A stretch of DNA of 13,327 bases, taken from the NCBI GenBank assembly GCA_937924855.1, contig CALEYQ010000006.1:1-13327 (forward strand). Reading direction: 5' to 3'. The notes beneath the pieces are model-generated. The model did no database searches. It was given only the letters and a program-made list of their open reading frames with translations, and was not told where the DNA came from. The DNA is from an uncultured Bacteroidota bacterium. Its GTDB lineage: Bacteria > Bacteroidota > Bacteroidia > JADZBD01. A program made the translations under genes and the position numbers. Of the stretch, positions 1 to 6,773 are shown piece after piece; position 1 is the first letter of the stretch; the number at the start of each line of letters is the position of its first letter.

Positions 1-73
1 ACTTCCTCGGTAAAAAACACTCTTACATAGGACATGTAAGTCTGATAAAGTAAAATCAAAAAACACCTGTATA
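1..73. other. Window edge with possible gene end and small hairpin
   Basis: No gene can be assigned here. On the plus strand one frame is open from base 3 to a TAA at 51-53, which would make it the tail of a gene convergent with the one at 102-1649. On the minus strand an ATG at 33-35 opens a frame that runs off the window after about 12 codons (MSYVRVFFTEEV). Both are too short to choose between. A 7-bp inverted repeat, CTTACAT (22-28) and ATGTAAG (34-40) with a 5-base loop, sits in the same place and has no T-tract, so I do not call it a terminator. Confidence 0.2.
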
Positions 74-101
74 AAAAAGCCCCTCTTCCGAGGGGCTTTT
101 T
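74..101. terminator. Strong bidirectional intrinsic terminator
   Basis: A perfect 12-bp stem (74-85 pairing with 90-101) closes a TTCC loop. The core is GCCCCTC/GAGGGGC, with an A-tract on one side and a T-tract on the other, so it can end transcription in both directions. The stem directly abuts the TAG stop (102-104, read on the minus strand) of the helical-repeat protein gene. It is therefore that gene's terminator, and it may also serve a plus-strand gene whose end lies near base 53. Confidence 0.9.
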
Positions 102-1649
102 CTATTTCGTGGTACCGGCAGTTTCCTCTTTGCGCAATTTAACTTTCTCAAGCATGGGAACATTATCGATTTTCGCTTCAACCCATGCCAGAAAATCAAA
201 ATCCTCCAAAATGTATTTGGTTTTAAAATCGGATTTTTGATAGTCGAGTAATTTATCCCTGAACTCAACAAAAACTTCCCTTGGGGTAATACCGGGTTTG
301 GACAGTTTTTCGCGACAAAACTTAAGGAAGTAGGAAACAAGATCATTTACTTCGGCCTTTTTTTCAGATCGAAGAAAGGACTTTACAAGACTTTCAACCA
401 GATCGAAATTGCCTAATTCAAAATGAATTAAAATATTAACCATAAGGGCAGAAAGGTCAATATCCTTTCGAATCGCGGTATTGAAGTCCCCGGTATTCAC
501 AACCCGATTAATCCACCCTAAAGCTTCCTTATATTTCCCAAAGTAAAAATGAACCACACACATAGTCATGAACATCGACTTTTTAAGGGGTGTGCCGGAG
601 GCCTGAAAATAGGGACTGTTATGAATCCGGTCGCCTTGCTTTATCGCATTTACATAATCCAGCCGATTCACAAAAAGGGTAAGCACAATAATTTCTATAT
701 TAAGAAATCGCACCTGAACATTAAAGGTGTTAAGTTTAGTGGGCAGTGAATTCAGAAAAGCTTCGGCTTTGTCACGAATGGCAAGGGCTTTATCGTAGTC
801 TTTTGTAAAAGATCCGGAGAGTGCGTAGTTATATAGATGAAGAAGGTAAGGCCCGGCAAGTTCCATAAGATTGGATTGTTGCTCAAAAAGCCCCAGAAAT
901 TTCTCCATACTACGGCTGGCTACTTCCCAGTTGCGCACCATGGCATTAGATAAAAACTCAGAGTGATAATATTTCAGATAGGTCTGCCGGTCGCGGAATT
1001 TAGGCTTTGCATCGGTCAGGGATGCGGCAATCTCCTTAATGCGGTTATACTTTTCCTTATTCCCCTGATATTCACCGGAAATTAAATGGTAGGTGATTTC
1101 ATGTTCAATAAACAAAAGCCGGAGGTATTCACGGTAATGTTCAATATAATCTTCGTGGGGAAATTTGCCGTTTTTCAGATAGGAACTCCATTGGTTCACA
1201 TCTTCGATCCTTCGAGCCAATTGGATTTCAAGAGTAGCAATTTCCAGGATCAGGGGATACATTTCATGTTCAAGAGCAAGGTCACGGGCTTCATTCAAAA
1301 TTTTCCCTGCCGGGCTTACCAGACCCTTGTCGAGTAGAATTTTAAATTGCTTGAGTTTCTTAAAAATCCGGCTCTGTACATTTTCACTTTCATGGTAATA
1401 TTCGAGCGAGTTAAGGATAACCCGGAAAAGATCACGCTTTGCGTACTTAATTGTTTTTTCAAGTGCGGGGTTATTGATTTTTTGGAGCAGCTCCTTTTCA
1501 TCGTACCGCTCCATGGCATCAATAGCATCAAAGAGCGAAAGATATTGCGTGTCTTCCTTCCTTCGTGAAATCCACATTTTAAAGTACCGCTTTTCATGAC
1601 GATCAAGCGACTTTATTAAATCGAACACCTCGGTAGAAGGAATCTTCAT
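102..1649 (-). CDS. Helical-repeat (TPR-like) cytosolic protein, function unknown
   Basis: This 515-residue protein starts with ATG (MKIPSTEVFD) and has no signal peptide or membrane segment, so it is probably cytosolic. The composition is strongly helical and charged. From about residue 220 to 445 helix pairs resemble degenerate TPRs, for example around 222-258 (QTYLKYYHSEFLSN), 365-385 (YFGKYKEALGWINRV) and 405-430 (ILIHFELGNFDLVESLV). The N-terminal about 90 residues form a separate helical module (DLIKSLDRHEKRYFKMW). Proteins of this size and look occur widely in Bacteroidota as unnamed TPR-like proteins, and I know of no assigned function. It is transcribed away from the OmpA-family gene across a 159-base gap and ends at a strong terminator, so it forms a single-gene unit. 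A scaffold role is possible but unproven. Confidence 0.85.
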   Translation of the reverse strand: MKIPSTEVFDLIKSLDRHEKRYFKMWISRRKEDTQYLSLFDAIDAMERYDEKELLQKINNPALEKTIKYAKRDLFRVILNSLEYYHESENVQSRIFKKLKQFKILLDKGLVSPAGKILNEARDLALEHEMYPLILEIATLEIQLARRIEDVNQWSSYLKNGKFPHEDYIEHYREYLRLLFIEHEITYHLISGEYQGNKEKYNRIKEIAASLTDAKPKFRDRQTYLKYYHSEFLSNAMVRNWEVASRSMEKFLGLFEQQSNLMELAGPYLLHLYNYALSGSFTKDYDKALAIRDKAEAFLNSLPTKLNTFNVQVRFLNIEIIVLTLFVNRLDYVNAIKQGDRIHNSPYFQASGTPLKKSMFMTMCVVHFYFGKYKEALGWINRVVNTGDFNTAIRKDIDLSALMVNILIHFELGNFDLVESLVKSFLRSEKKAEVNDLVSYFLKFCREKLSKPGITPREVFVEFRDKLLDYQKSDFKTKYILEDFDFLAWVEAKIDNVPMLEKVKLRKEETAGTTK

Positions 1650-1700
1650 AAAGCGGGCACCTTTTATAGTGGCCTAAATAAGGAAAAAAATGGAGATTTT

Positions 1701-1708
1701 CAAATAAA
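1701..1708 (-). promoter_or_regulatory. Candidate -7 element for the helical-repeat gene
   Basis: Read on the minus strand this is TTTATTTG, matching five of the six fixed positions of the Bacteroidota TAnnTTTG element, about 51 bases before the start codon. No convincing TTTG -33 partner is visible. Such matches are common in AT-rich DNA, so this is only a candidate. Confidence 0.2.
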
Positions 1709-1779
1709 ATATAAGGGGGTAAATGGGTTGTTTCAGGTCATAAATTTCAGCCTTCAGAATGAAGAAACCCAGGATTTCT

Positions 1780-1787
1780 TATATTTA
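1780..1787 (+). promoter_or_regulatory. Candidate -7 element for the OmpA-family gene
   Basis: TATATTTA matches five of the six fixed positions of the Bacteroidota TAnnTTTG element and ends 21 bases before the ATG at 1809. A second near-match, TAAATTTC, lies at 1741-1748. Neither has a clear TTTG -33 partner. If either is right, transcription starts downstream of the in-frame TTG at 1728, which supports the ATG at 1809 as the true start. Confidence 0.25.
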
Positions 1788-1808
1788 CATCTTACTAAAA
1801 CCCCGATT

Positions 1809-4298
1809 ATGAAAAGACTTTTTCCCCTTATTTTCATTCTTGCATATTTTGCTGAATCGGTAAAAGCCCAGGATTTTCTGGGTTATTTCAACAGTAATTA
1901 TTCGGGGATTTTTGGGGTTCACCTTAACCCGGCTTCAATAGCGGACAACCGGAATAAATTTGATGCCACCTTTATGGGGGCAAGCCTTGGCTTCCAAAAC
2001 AATTATATTGGAATGAAGAGGGATGCCATAAAACCCCAGGGGAGCTACTTCAAATTCACAGAAGACAATTATCCTGCATTTAATGACAAGGATTTTCAGA
2101 ATAAGTATTTAACAGAACGGCTTAATGGAAAATCTAAATCCGTTTTCCTTTACAACAACATTTACCTACCCTCTTTTATGTTTACCCTTAAAGACCGGTC
2201 TGCCATTGGATTTAGCTGGAGGCTAAGAACTTTTGTAAATGTGGATGGAATCAGCGAACCTTTGGCCAAGCAAATCTATCGGGAGTTAAAAGACTCAAGT
2301 CAATACTATAATAAGCTTTCCAATAAAAATCTGAGCGTTCAGTATATGTCGTGGGCTGAATATAATGGAACTTATGCCTGGATTATTAAGGAAGAAGGTC
2401 CCCAGTTTATGAAAGTTGGTGGAACACTGAAGGTTCTCCAGGGAATTGGTTCAGCTTATGTGTTTTCGAAGAATTTTGAATATGCTTTCAATCATGAAGA
2501 CACTATGGCGATTTTCAATACCGATGTGCAGTTTGGCCATAGCACCAATTTTGAATTCAGCGAAGACCGCCTCCAATACAGATATACATCAAATATCAGC
2601 TTTGGCGCTGATCTCGGATTCATTTATGAATTCCGACCCGATCACGACAAGTTTAGATATGAAATGGATGGGGAAAAGGATCTTGACATGAAGTGGCGCA
2701 ATAAGTATAAATATAGAATTGGGATTTCCATCCTGGATATTGGTGGGATGAAATTTAACAAGGGACACAATTCAAGAGACTTTAGGGCAAATGTTAATTC
2801 CTGGTACCTCGATACATTGGAATTTAAAAATAACCCTGTTGGATCTTTCGACGACACGCTTGCAAATCGATTCGAAATGAACAGGTCAGACGGCTCATAT
2901 TATATGAATACCCCCACAACTATTGTGGCTAACCTGGATTATAATATTTTCAAGGATTTCTTTGTGAACGGAATGGTATTTTATGCTTTTCCTTTCACGA
3001 ACAACCCCCATAAGGTGCATGACATCACGACCTTTTCTATCACTCCGAGATGGGATTGGAAATACTTTGGGGTGTATGTGCCCTTTAGTTATAACTCCTA
3101 TAAAAACTTTAATACCGGACTTGATTTAAGAATGGGTCCACTGATCATTGGAACAAATTCCTTAAATAATTTTTTAAGCAAAAAGGATCTTTACGGAGCC
3201 GACATTCACTTCCTTTTAAAAATTCCAATCTTACATAAAAAACCGAGAGACAAGGACAATGATAAGGTTTCTGACAAACTAGACAAGTGTAAAGACGTTC
3301 CGGGAGTATGGGAATTTGCAGGGTGTCCTGATCGCGACGGGGATCATATTGAGGACAAATTTGACGCCTGCCCTGATGATCCGGGATTAAAAGAATTCAA
3401 TGGTTGTCCGGACCGCGATGGAGACAAAATCATTGATAAAGAAGATGCCTGCCCTGATGAGCCCGGGCTTGTTGAGTTCAAGGGTTGTCCGGATAAAGAT
3501 GGAGACGGAATAATTGACAAGGAAGACGATTGTCCGGATGAGCCCGGTGTGGCTTATTTCCGTGGATGTCCCGATACCGACGGTGACAGCATAATGGACA
3601 AACATGATCGTTGTCCTACTGTTGCCGGACCTCTTGCAAATCAGGGATGTCCCTATGACCGGCTTTATCTGATAGACCAAAATGGAAAAGAACTAGGCGT
3701 TGCCACCCGAAATTCCGAGGGCAACTTTATTTTCCCGCAATTGCCTCCGGATGAAATAAGTGTTTTCCGTCTTGAAACATATAATGAGCCACCAGAGATT
3801 ACTGAAGTTCGGGTGGGCGTTGGAACCATTGTTCGGATAGCCAAAAAAGGTAAAGACAATCTCTTCAGATTTGAAATTCTTAAGTCGGATCCCAACAAAC
3901 TCAAAAAGATTGAAGAAGAGGATCGGGTTATTAAATTAACCAAAGAGGAAGAGGAAGTTCTTAAAAAGGCTTTCGACAATCTTGAGTTTGAGTCCGGCAA
4001 GGATATAATCAAGCCAAGTTCCTATATCCCACTCAATGAACTGGCCGAACTGATGAAGAAAAAGCCTGAGTGGAAACTCAAACTCAGTGGTCATACCGAC
4101 AATGTTGGAAACCCGGCCAAAAACATGGATCTTTCCAAGCGTAGGGCAACTGCCGTTAAAGTTTACCTTAAGGCCCAAGGTATTAAAGATGACAGGTTCA
4201 TTGTTAAATGGTATGGCATAACCCGTCCCATTGCCGATAATAAAACTCCGGAGGGTCGTCAAAGAAACCGAAGGGTAGAAATGTTAATTATTGAATAA
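1809..4298 (+). CDS. DUF5723-like outer-membrane protein with TSP3 repeats and OmpA domain
   Basis: This 829-residue protein is envelope-anchored. I chose the ATG at 1809 over an in-frame TTG at 1728 because it puts a clean signal peptide at the N-terminus, MKRLFPLIFILAYFAESVKA, cut before QDF. Residues 21 to about 480 are rich in alternating aromatic beta strands; the motif LNPASIADNR near the start of the mature protein is typical of DUF5723 outer-membrane proteins of Bacteroidota. Residues 481-615 are five 27-residue thrombospondin type 3 units with DxDGDxxxDxxDxCP-type calcium ligands and paired cysteines. A small CRD-like beta domain follows (YLIDQNGKELG...). The last about 110 residues (718-829) are an OmpA C-terminal domain with GHTDNVG and NMDLSKRRA, containing the Asp and Arg that bind the diaminopimelate peptide in this family. 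It likely links the outer membrane to peptidoglycan. The ligand or cargo is unknown. Confidence 0.9.
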   Translation: MKRLFPLIFILAYFAESVKAQDFLGYFNSNYSGIFGVHLNPASIADNRNKFDATFMGASLGFQNNYIGMKRDAIKPQGSYFKFTEDNYPAFNDKDFQNKYLTERLNGKSKSVFLYNNIYLPSFMFTLKDRSAIGFSWRLRTFVNVDGISEPLAKQIYRELKDSSQYYNKLSNKNLSVQYMSWAEYNGTYAWIIKEEGPQFMKVGGTLKVLQGIGSAYVFSKNFEYAFNHEDTMAIFNTDVQFGHSTNFEFSEDRLQYRYTSNISFGADLGFIYEFRPDHDKFRYEMDGEKDLDMKWRNKYKYRIGISILDIGGMKFNKGHNSRDFRANVNSWYLDTLEFKNNPVGSFDDTLANRFEMNRSDGSYYMNTPTTIVANLDYNIFKDFFVNGMVFYAFPFTNNPHKVHDITTFSITPRWDWKYFGVYVPFSYNSYKNFNTGLDLRMGPLIIGTNSLNNFLSKKDLYGADIHFLLKIPILHKKPRDKDNDKVSDKLDKCKDVPGVWEFAGCPDRDGDHIEDKFDACPDDPGLKEFNGCPDRDGDKIIDKEDACPDEPGLVEFKGCPDKDGDGIIDKEDDCPDEPGVAYFRGCPDTDGDSIMDKHDRCPTVAGPLANQGCPYDRLYLIDQNGKELGVATRNSEGNFIFPQLPPDEISVFRLETYNEPPEITEVRVGVGTIVRIAKKGKDNLFRFEILKSDPNKLKKIEEEDRVIKLTKEEEEVLKKAFDNLEFESGKDIIKPSSYIPLNELAELMKKKPEWKLKLSGHTDNVGNPAKNMDLSKRRATAVKVYLKAQGIKDDRFIVKWYGITRPIADNKTPEGRQRNRRVEMLIIE
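3249..3653 (+). repeat. Five in-frame 81-bp thrombospondin type 3 repeats
   Basis: The stretch encodes exactly five consecutive 27-residue units with no spacer or length variation, each opening with D(K/R/T)D(N/G)D and closing with GCP. Units two to four are closest (DRDGD or DKDGD, CPDDPG or CPDEPG); unit one lacks the Gly of DxDGD (DKDND) and unit five lacks the DPG/EPG turn. The family is known to wrap calcium ions along a rigid rod, so this is probably a calcium-stiffened stalk between the membrane domain and the OmpA domain. Confidence 0.9.
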
Positions 4299-4306
4299 TG
4301 ATTTAA

Positions 4307-4332
4307 GGGCCGGATTTTCCGGCCCTTTTTTT
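4307..4332 (+). terminator. Intrinsic terminator of the OmpA-family gene
   Basis: A perfect 8-bp GC-rich stem, GGGCCGGA (4307-4314) with TCCGGCCC (4318-4325), closes a TTT loop and is followed by seven T residues. It lies eight bases after the TAA stop. Its T-tract merges with the candidate promoter of the next gene. Confidence 0.92.
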
Positions 4333-4339
4333 ATTTTTG
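4332..4339 (+). promoter_or_regulatory. Candidate -7 element for the lipoprotein gene
   Basis: TATTTTTG fits the Bacteroidota -7 consensus TAnnTTTG at every fixed position and ends seven bases before the ATG at 4347. That spacing would place the transcript start at or next to the start codon. No TTTG is seen at the usual -33 distance, because the terminator stem occupies that site, so the match could be chance within a T-rich tail. Confidence 0.4.
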
Positions 4340-4346
4340 CTCCCGT

Positions 4347-4967
4347 ATGAAAAAAGTTGTTTGCATGAGTTTCATTTCCTTAATGCTAATCGCCTGCGGG
4401 AGTGAAACAAGTATCGAAAATAACACCTCTGAATTACCCGACAGTACCGGTAGTAAATTGCCCCGTTACGCTTCCGACAAGCCGGGAGATTTTAACGAAA
4501 GATTCAAAGCCCTTTTGCTGGCCATCAAAAAAAACGAGAAAGAGGAGCTTTCTAAGTTCATTTCACCAGAATACGGGCTATTGATTGTAAATGCCACAGG
4601 AGCTCTTCCCCATTTTGTTTTCAGCAGAGAAGGAAAAAGAGATTATGAAAAAGCTATGGAGTGGATCACTGAAAATGTTCCCGACCCTTGTGAGTTAACC
4701 AATGCCCCACTTCCCAAAATTGATTGCGATTCAAAAACATTTTACTCAAAAACAGGGTGCTTTGTCCGCGACACAAACGCATTAAAAGAAAGCGAAATCT
4801 GGAAGTTTGGAAATCTGGATGAAGGTCAGGAAAAGCTTGCCGCAGCTGCCATAAAGAACATTGGGAGGACGGTGATTATTACGGGAAGCATGACCTTTTT
4901 CTTCACCTATCATAATAATGACTGGTTTTTGGCTCTTGTTGACTTACGAAAGCCTTGCCAGGCTTAA
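4347..4967 (+). CDS. Small lipoprotein, function unknown
   Basis: This 206-residue protein begins with a lipoprotein signal peptide: a Lys pair, a hydrophobic core and the lipobox LIAC, with the lipidated cysteine at residue 17 followed by GSETS. A low-complexity Ser/Thr/Asn linker runs to about residue 45. The folded part follows, with four further cysteines at 115, 127, 138 and 204 that could form disulfides after export. The C-terminal pattern VIITGSMTFFFTYHNNDWFLALVDL looks like the final strands of a small beta domain seen in many unnamed Bacteroidota lipoproteins. Mature protein probably sits in the inner leaflet of the outer membrane or at the surface; the residues after the cysteine do not settle which. 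It follows the OmpA-family gene, but a strong terminator separates the two, so co-transcription is doubtful. I do not recognise a named function. Confidence 0.88.
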   Translation: MKKVVCMSFISLMLIACGSETSIENNTSELPDSTGSKLPRYASDKPGDFNERFKALLLAIKKNEKEELSKFISPEYGLLIVNATGALPHFVFSREGKRDYEKAMEWITENVPDPCELTNAPLPKIDCDSKTFYSKTGCFVRDTNALKESEIWKFGNLDEGQEKLAAAAIKNIGRTVIITGSMTFFFTYHNNDWFLALVDLRKPCQA

Positions 4968-4987
4968 GAAGCCTTAATTTTTATTTT
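4960..4987 (+). terminator. Probable terminator overlapping two convergent stop codons
   Basis: AGGCTT (4960-4965) and AAGCCT (4969-4974) form a 6-bp stem with a 3-base loop, followed by TAATTTTTATTTT. It would end plus-strand transcription of the lipoprotein gene. The hairpin contains the stop codons of both convergent genes, and its T-rich tail encodes the Lys/Ile-rich end of the threonine aldolase on the other strand. The stem is short, so confidence is moderate. Confidence 0.45.
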
Positions 4988-5998
4988 GGGAATTTCTTCC
5001 AAAAAGTAATTTGCCATTTCATCAGTAATATCAAGGTGGGTAACCATTCTGATGGAGTTTTTTCCGAAGGCTACCGATTGAATTCCGGATTCTTTTAATC
5101 TATCAACCGCATCCTGGGCTTTAATACCCTGCTCGAGGAAGAAAATAACAATATTGGTCTCTACCGGCAAAACCGACTCCACCCAGCTGAGCTTTTCCAG
5201 GCATTTTCCAAATTCACGGGCTTTTTTATGATCATCAACAAGGCGGTTCACATTATTATCCAGGGCAAACAAACCGGCAGCTGCCAGAATTCCTGCCTGT
5301 CGCATTCCTCCCCCAAAAACTTTTCTAACCCGACGGGCTTTACGGATAAATTCCTTGCTGCCTAACAAAAGACTTCCTGCCGGAGCTCCCAATCCTTTGG
5401 AAAGGCAAATGGAAACTGAATCAAACAATTCTCCTATCGAACCCGGGTCACCGGCTCCTTCAACAATGGCATTAAAAATTCTGGCTCCGTCTAAATGAAA
5501 CTTCAATCCGTTCGCTTTACATACCGCAGCAATCTCCCGGCAAGCCGCAAAAGAATAAATGCTTCCACCCCCTTTATTACATGTGTTTTCAATGGAAACC
5601 AGGCTCGTGCGGGCAAGCCAGTCGAACACAGGATTTATGTTTTCCTCTACCTGAGCGGCAGAAATTCTTCCCCGTTCACCATGGATTAATTTAGCCTGTG
5701 CCCCGCTGTTCAGGGCCAGTCCACCACTTTCATAATTATATATGTGAGAAGATATATCACAAATAACTTCATCACCGGGCTGAGTATGAACCTTAATTGC
5801 AATTTGGTTGGTCATGGTTCCGCTGGGGCAAAAGAGGCCTGCTTCTTTGCCAAACATACGGGCAGTAATGGTTTCAAGGTGATTTACCGTGGGATCTTCA
5901 CCAAAAACATCATCACCCAGGGGGGCCGATACCATGGCTGCCAGCATTTCAGGTGAGGGCCGCGTAAGCGTATCGCTGCGGAGATCTATTTCCATCAT
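4964..5998 (-). CDS. ltaE: Low-specificity L-threonine aldolase (PLP enzyme)
   Basis: The enzyme cleaves L-threonine or L-allo-threonine to glycine and acetaldehyde with pyridoxal phosphate in the cytosol. The N-terminus IDLRSDTLTRP, the cofactor motif HLDGAR (about residues 168-173) and the Schiff-base lysine in LSKGLGAPAGSLL (K201) are diagnostic of the beta-eliminating lyase fold of this family, and the 344-residue length is normal. I prefer the ATG at 5998 because it overlaps the TGA of the upstream methyltransferase gene as ATGA and gives the usual short lead before IDLRSDT. In-frame ATGs at 6010 and 5995 are alternatives. It is the second gene of a two-gene operon and is probably translationally coupled. 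Its stop overlaps the convergent lipoprotein gene's stop by four bases, and no clear terminator is visible on this strand. Confidence 0.93.
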   Translation of the reverse strand: MMEIDLRSDTLTRPSPEMLAAMVSAPLGDDVFGEDPTVNHLETITARMFGKEAGLFCPSGTMTNQIAIKVHTQPGDEVICDISSHIYNYESGGLALNSGAQAKLIHGERGRISAAQVEENINPVFDWLARTSLVSIENTCNKGGGSIYSFAACREIAAVCKANGLKFHLDGARIFNAIVEGAGDPGSIGELFDSVSICLSKGLGAPAGSLLLGSKEFIRKARRVRKVFGGGMRQAGILAAAGLFALDNNVNRLVDDHKKAREFGKCLEKLSWVESVLPVETNIVIFFLEQGIKAQDAVDRLKESGIQSVAFGKNSIRMVTHLDITDEMANYFLEEIPKIKIKAS

Positions 5999-6636
5999 TT
6001 TTTGCGGCATATCATTAAACCATCGCGAACGGGAAGCAACATGGATTCAACCCGGACATCGGCGTTTACTTTTTCAGAATAATCCCTAAGTGCCCTTGTT
6101 TCCTCATCTTGTGTGTTTGCTTCCTCAAGGACCTTTCCGCTCCAGAGAACATTATCTGCAATAATTAAACCTCCGGGATTTACACGGTCAATTACCAGAT
6201 CAAAATACAAGGAATAATTTTCCTTGTCGGCATCAATAAATACCAGATCGAAATTTCCCGACAAACCGGGAATTATTTCACGGGCATCACCTACCTTGAA
6301 ATCAACCTTATCTTTCAATCCGGCAATCGTAAAATATTTATTTACAATGGGCTCCAGCTCATCGTTAATATCAATAGTAATCAGACGGCCATCGGGCCTT
6401 AATCCTTCAGCCAGGCAAATTGCGGAATAACCGGTATATGTTCCAATTTCAAGAATGACCTGAGGATTAAGAAGCTTGGAAAAAAGACTGAGTAATCTTC
6501 CCTGTAAATGTCCGGAAATCATTCGAGGTTGCAGCACTTTAAGGTGCGTTTCACGAAACAAATCATGCAATACTCCGGATTCTTTTTCCGTGAATCTGAG
6601 GGCATATTCCTCAATAGCTGAATCAATAAATTCCAT
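5995..6636 (-). CDS. Class I SAM-dependent O-methyltransferase (COMT-like family 3)
   Basis: This 213-residue protein matches the small, metal-dependent O-methyltransferases related to caffeoyl-CoA O-methyltransferase and bacterial YrrM/TrmR. The SAM-binding motif I is ILEIGTYTGYSA (61-72), followed by the acidic end of the next strand (LITIDIND, 85-92). Metal ligands of the family are visible as the Asp in VFIDADK (D135) and the ADN pair (D161, N162). The N-terminal about 45 residues are the usual helical cap. The substrate cannot be read from sequence; family members methylate catechol-type small molecules, and the YrrM/TrmR branch methylates 5-hydroxyuridine in tRNA. It is the promoter-proximal gene of an operon with threonine aldolase (4-base ATGA overlap), a pairing that gives no obvious shared pathway. 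Confidence 0.92.
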   Translation of the reverse strand: MEFIDSAIEEYALRFTEKESGVLHDLFRETHLKVLQPRMISGHLQGRLLSLFSKLLNPQVILEIGTYTGYSAICLAEGLRPDGRLITIDINDELEPIVNKYFTIAGLKDKVDFKVGDAREIIPGLSGNFDLVFIDADKENYSLYFDLVIDRVNPGGLIIADNVLWSGKVLEEANTQDEETRALRDYSEKVNADVRVESMLLPVRDGLMICRKK

Positions 6637-6773
6637 AGGGAATAAAGGTAGTTTTTAAGAGCGAAATGGACAAGCCGGAAGTCGGGGTTTTCAACCCTTG
6701 CATGTTTAAAAGTTTAAGCGGGCCATACATTCACTAAAAGCAAATTGAATGAATTTAGCCAAGCACACGACTT
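6637..6773. other. Divergent intergenic region
   Basis: This gap separates the methyltransferase operon from the PD40/SPOR gene. Besides the minus-strand promoter candidate it holds a short inverted repeat GGGTT/AACCC (6685-6697) and a direct repeat of GTTTAA (6704-6709 and 6712-6717). For the plus-strand gene the only -7-like octamer is TGAATTTA (6750-6757), a weak match, so its promoter is unresolved. Confidence 0.35.
6643..6674 (-). promoter_or_regulatory. Candidate promoter of the methyltransferase-aldolase operon
   Basis: Read on the minus strand, CTTG (6671-6674) is separated by 20 bases from TACCTTTA (6643-6650). Bacteroidota vegetative promoters have TTTG about 17-23 bases before TAnnTTTG, so both elements match with one mismatch each and correct spacing. 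Only six bases separate the -7 element from the ATG, implying a very short leader or none. Confidence 0.5.

Noticed and set aside
22..40. Inverted repeat CTTACAT/ATGTAAG as a terminator or operator
   Set aside because: The stem is only seven AT-rich pairs with no T-tract, and nothing identifiable flanks it.
1728..1808. N-terminal extension of the OmpA-family protein from a TTG at 1728
   Set aside because: It would add 27 residues in front of a clear signal peptide beginning at the ATG at 1809, and candidate promoter octamers lie inside it.
3387..3680. Minus-strand open frame opposite the TSP3 repeats
   Set aside because: It mirrors the 81-bp repeat of the real plus-strand gene and has repetitive translation without any recognisable domain.
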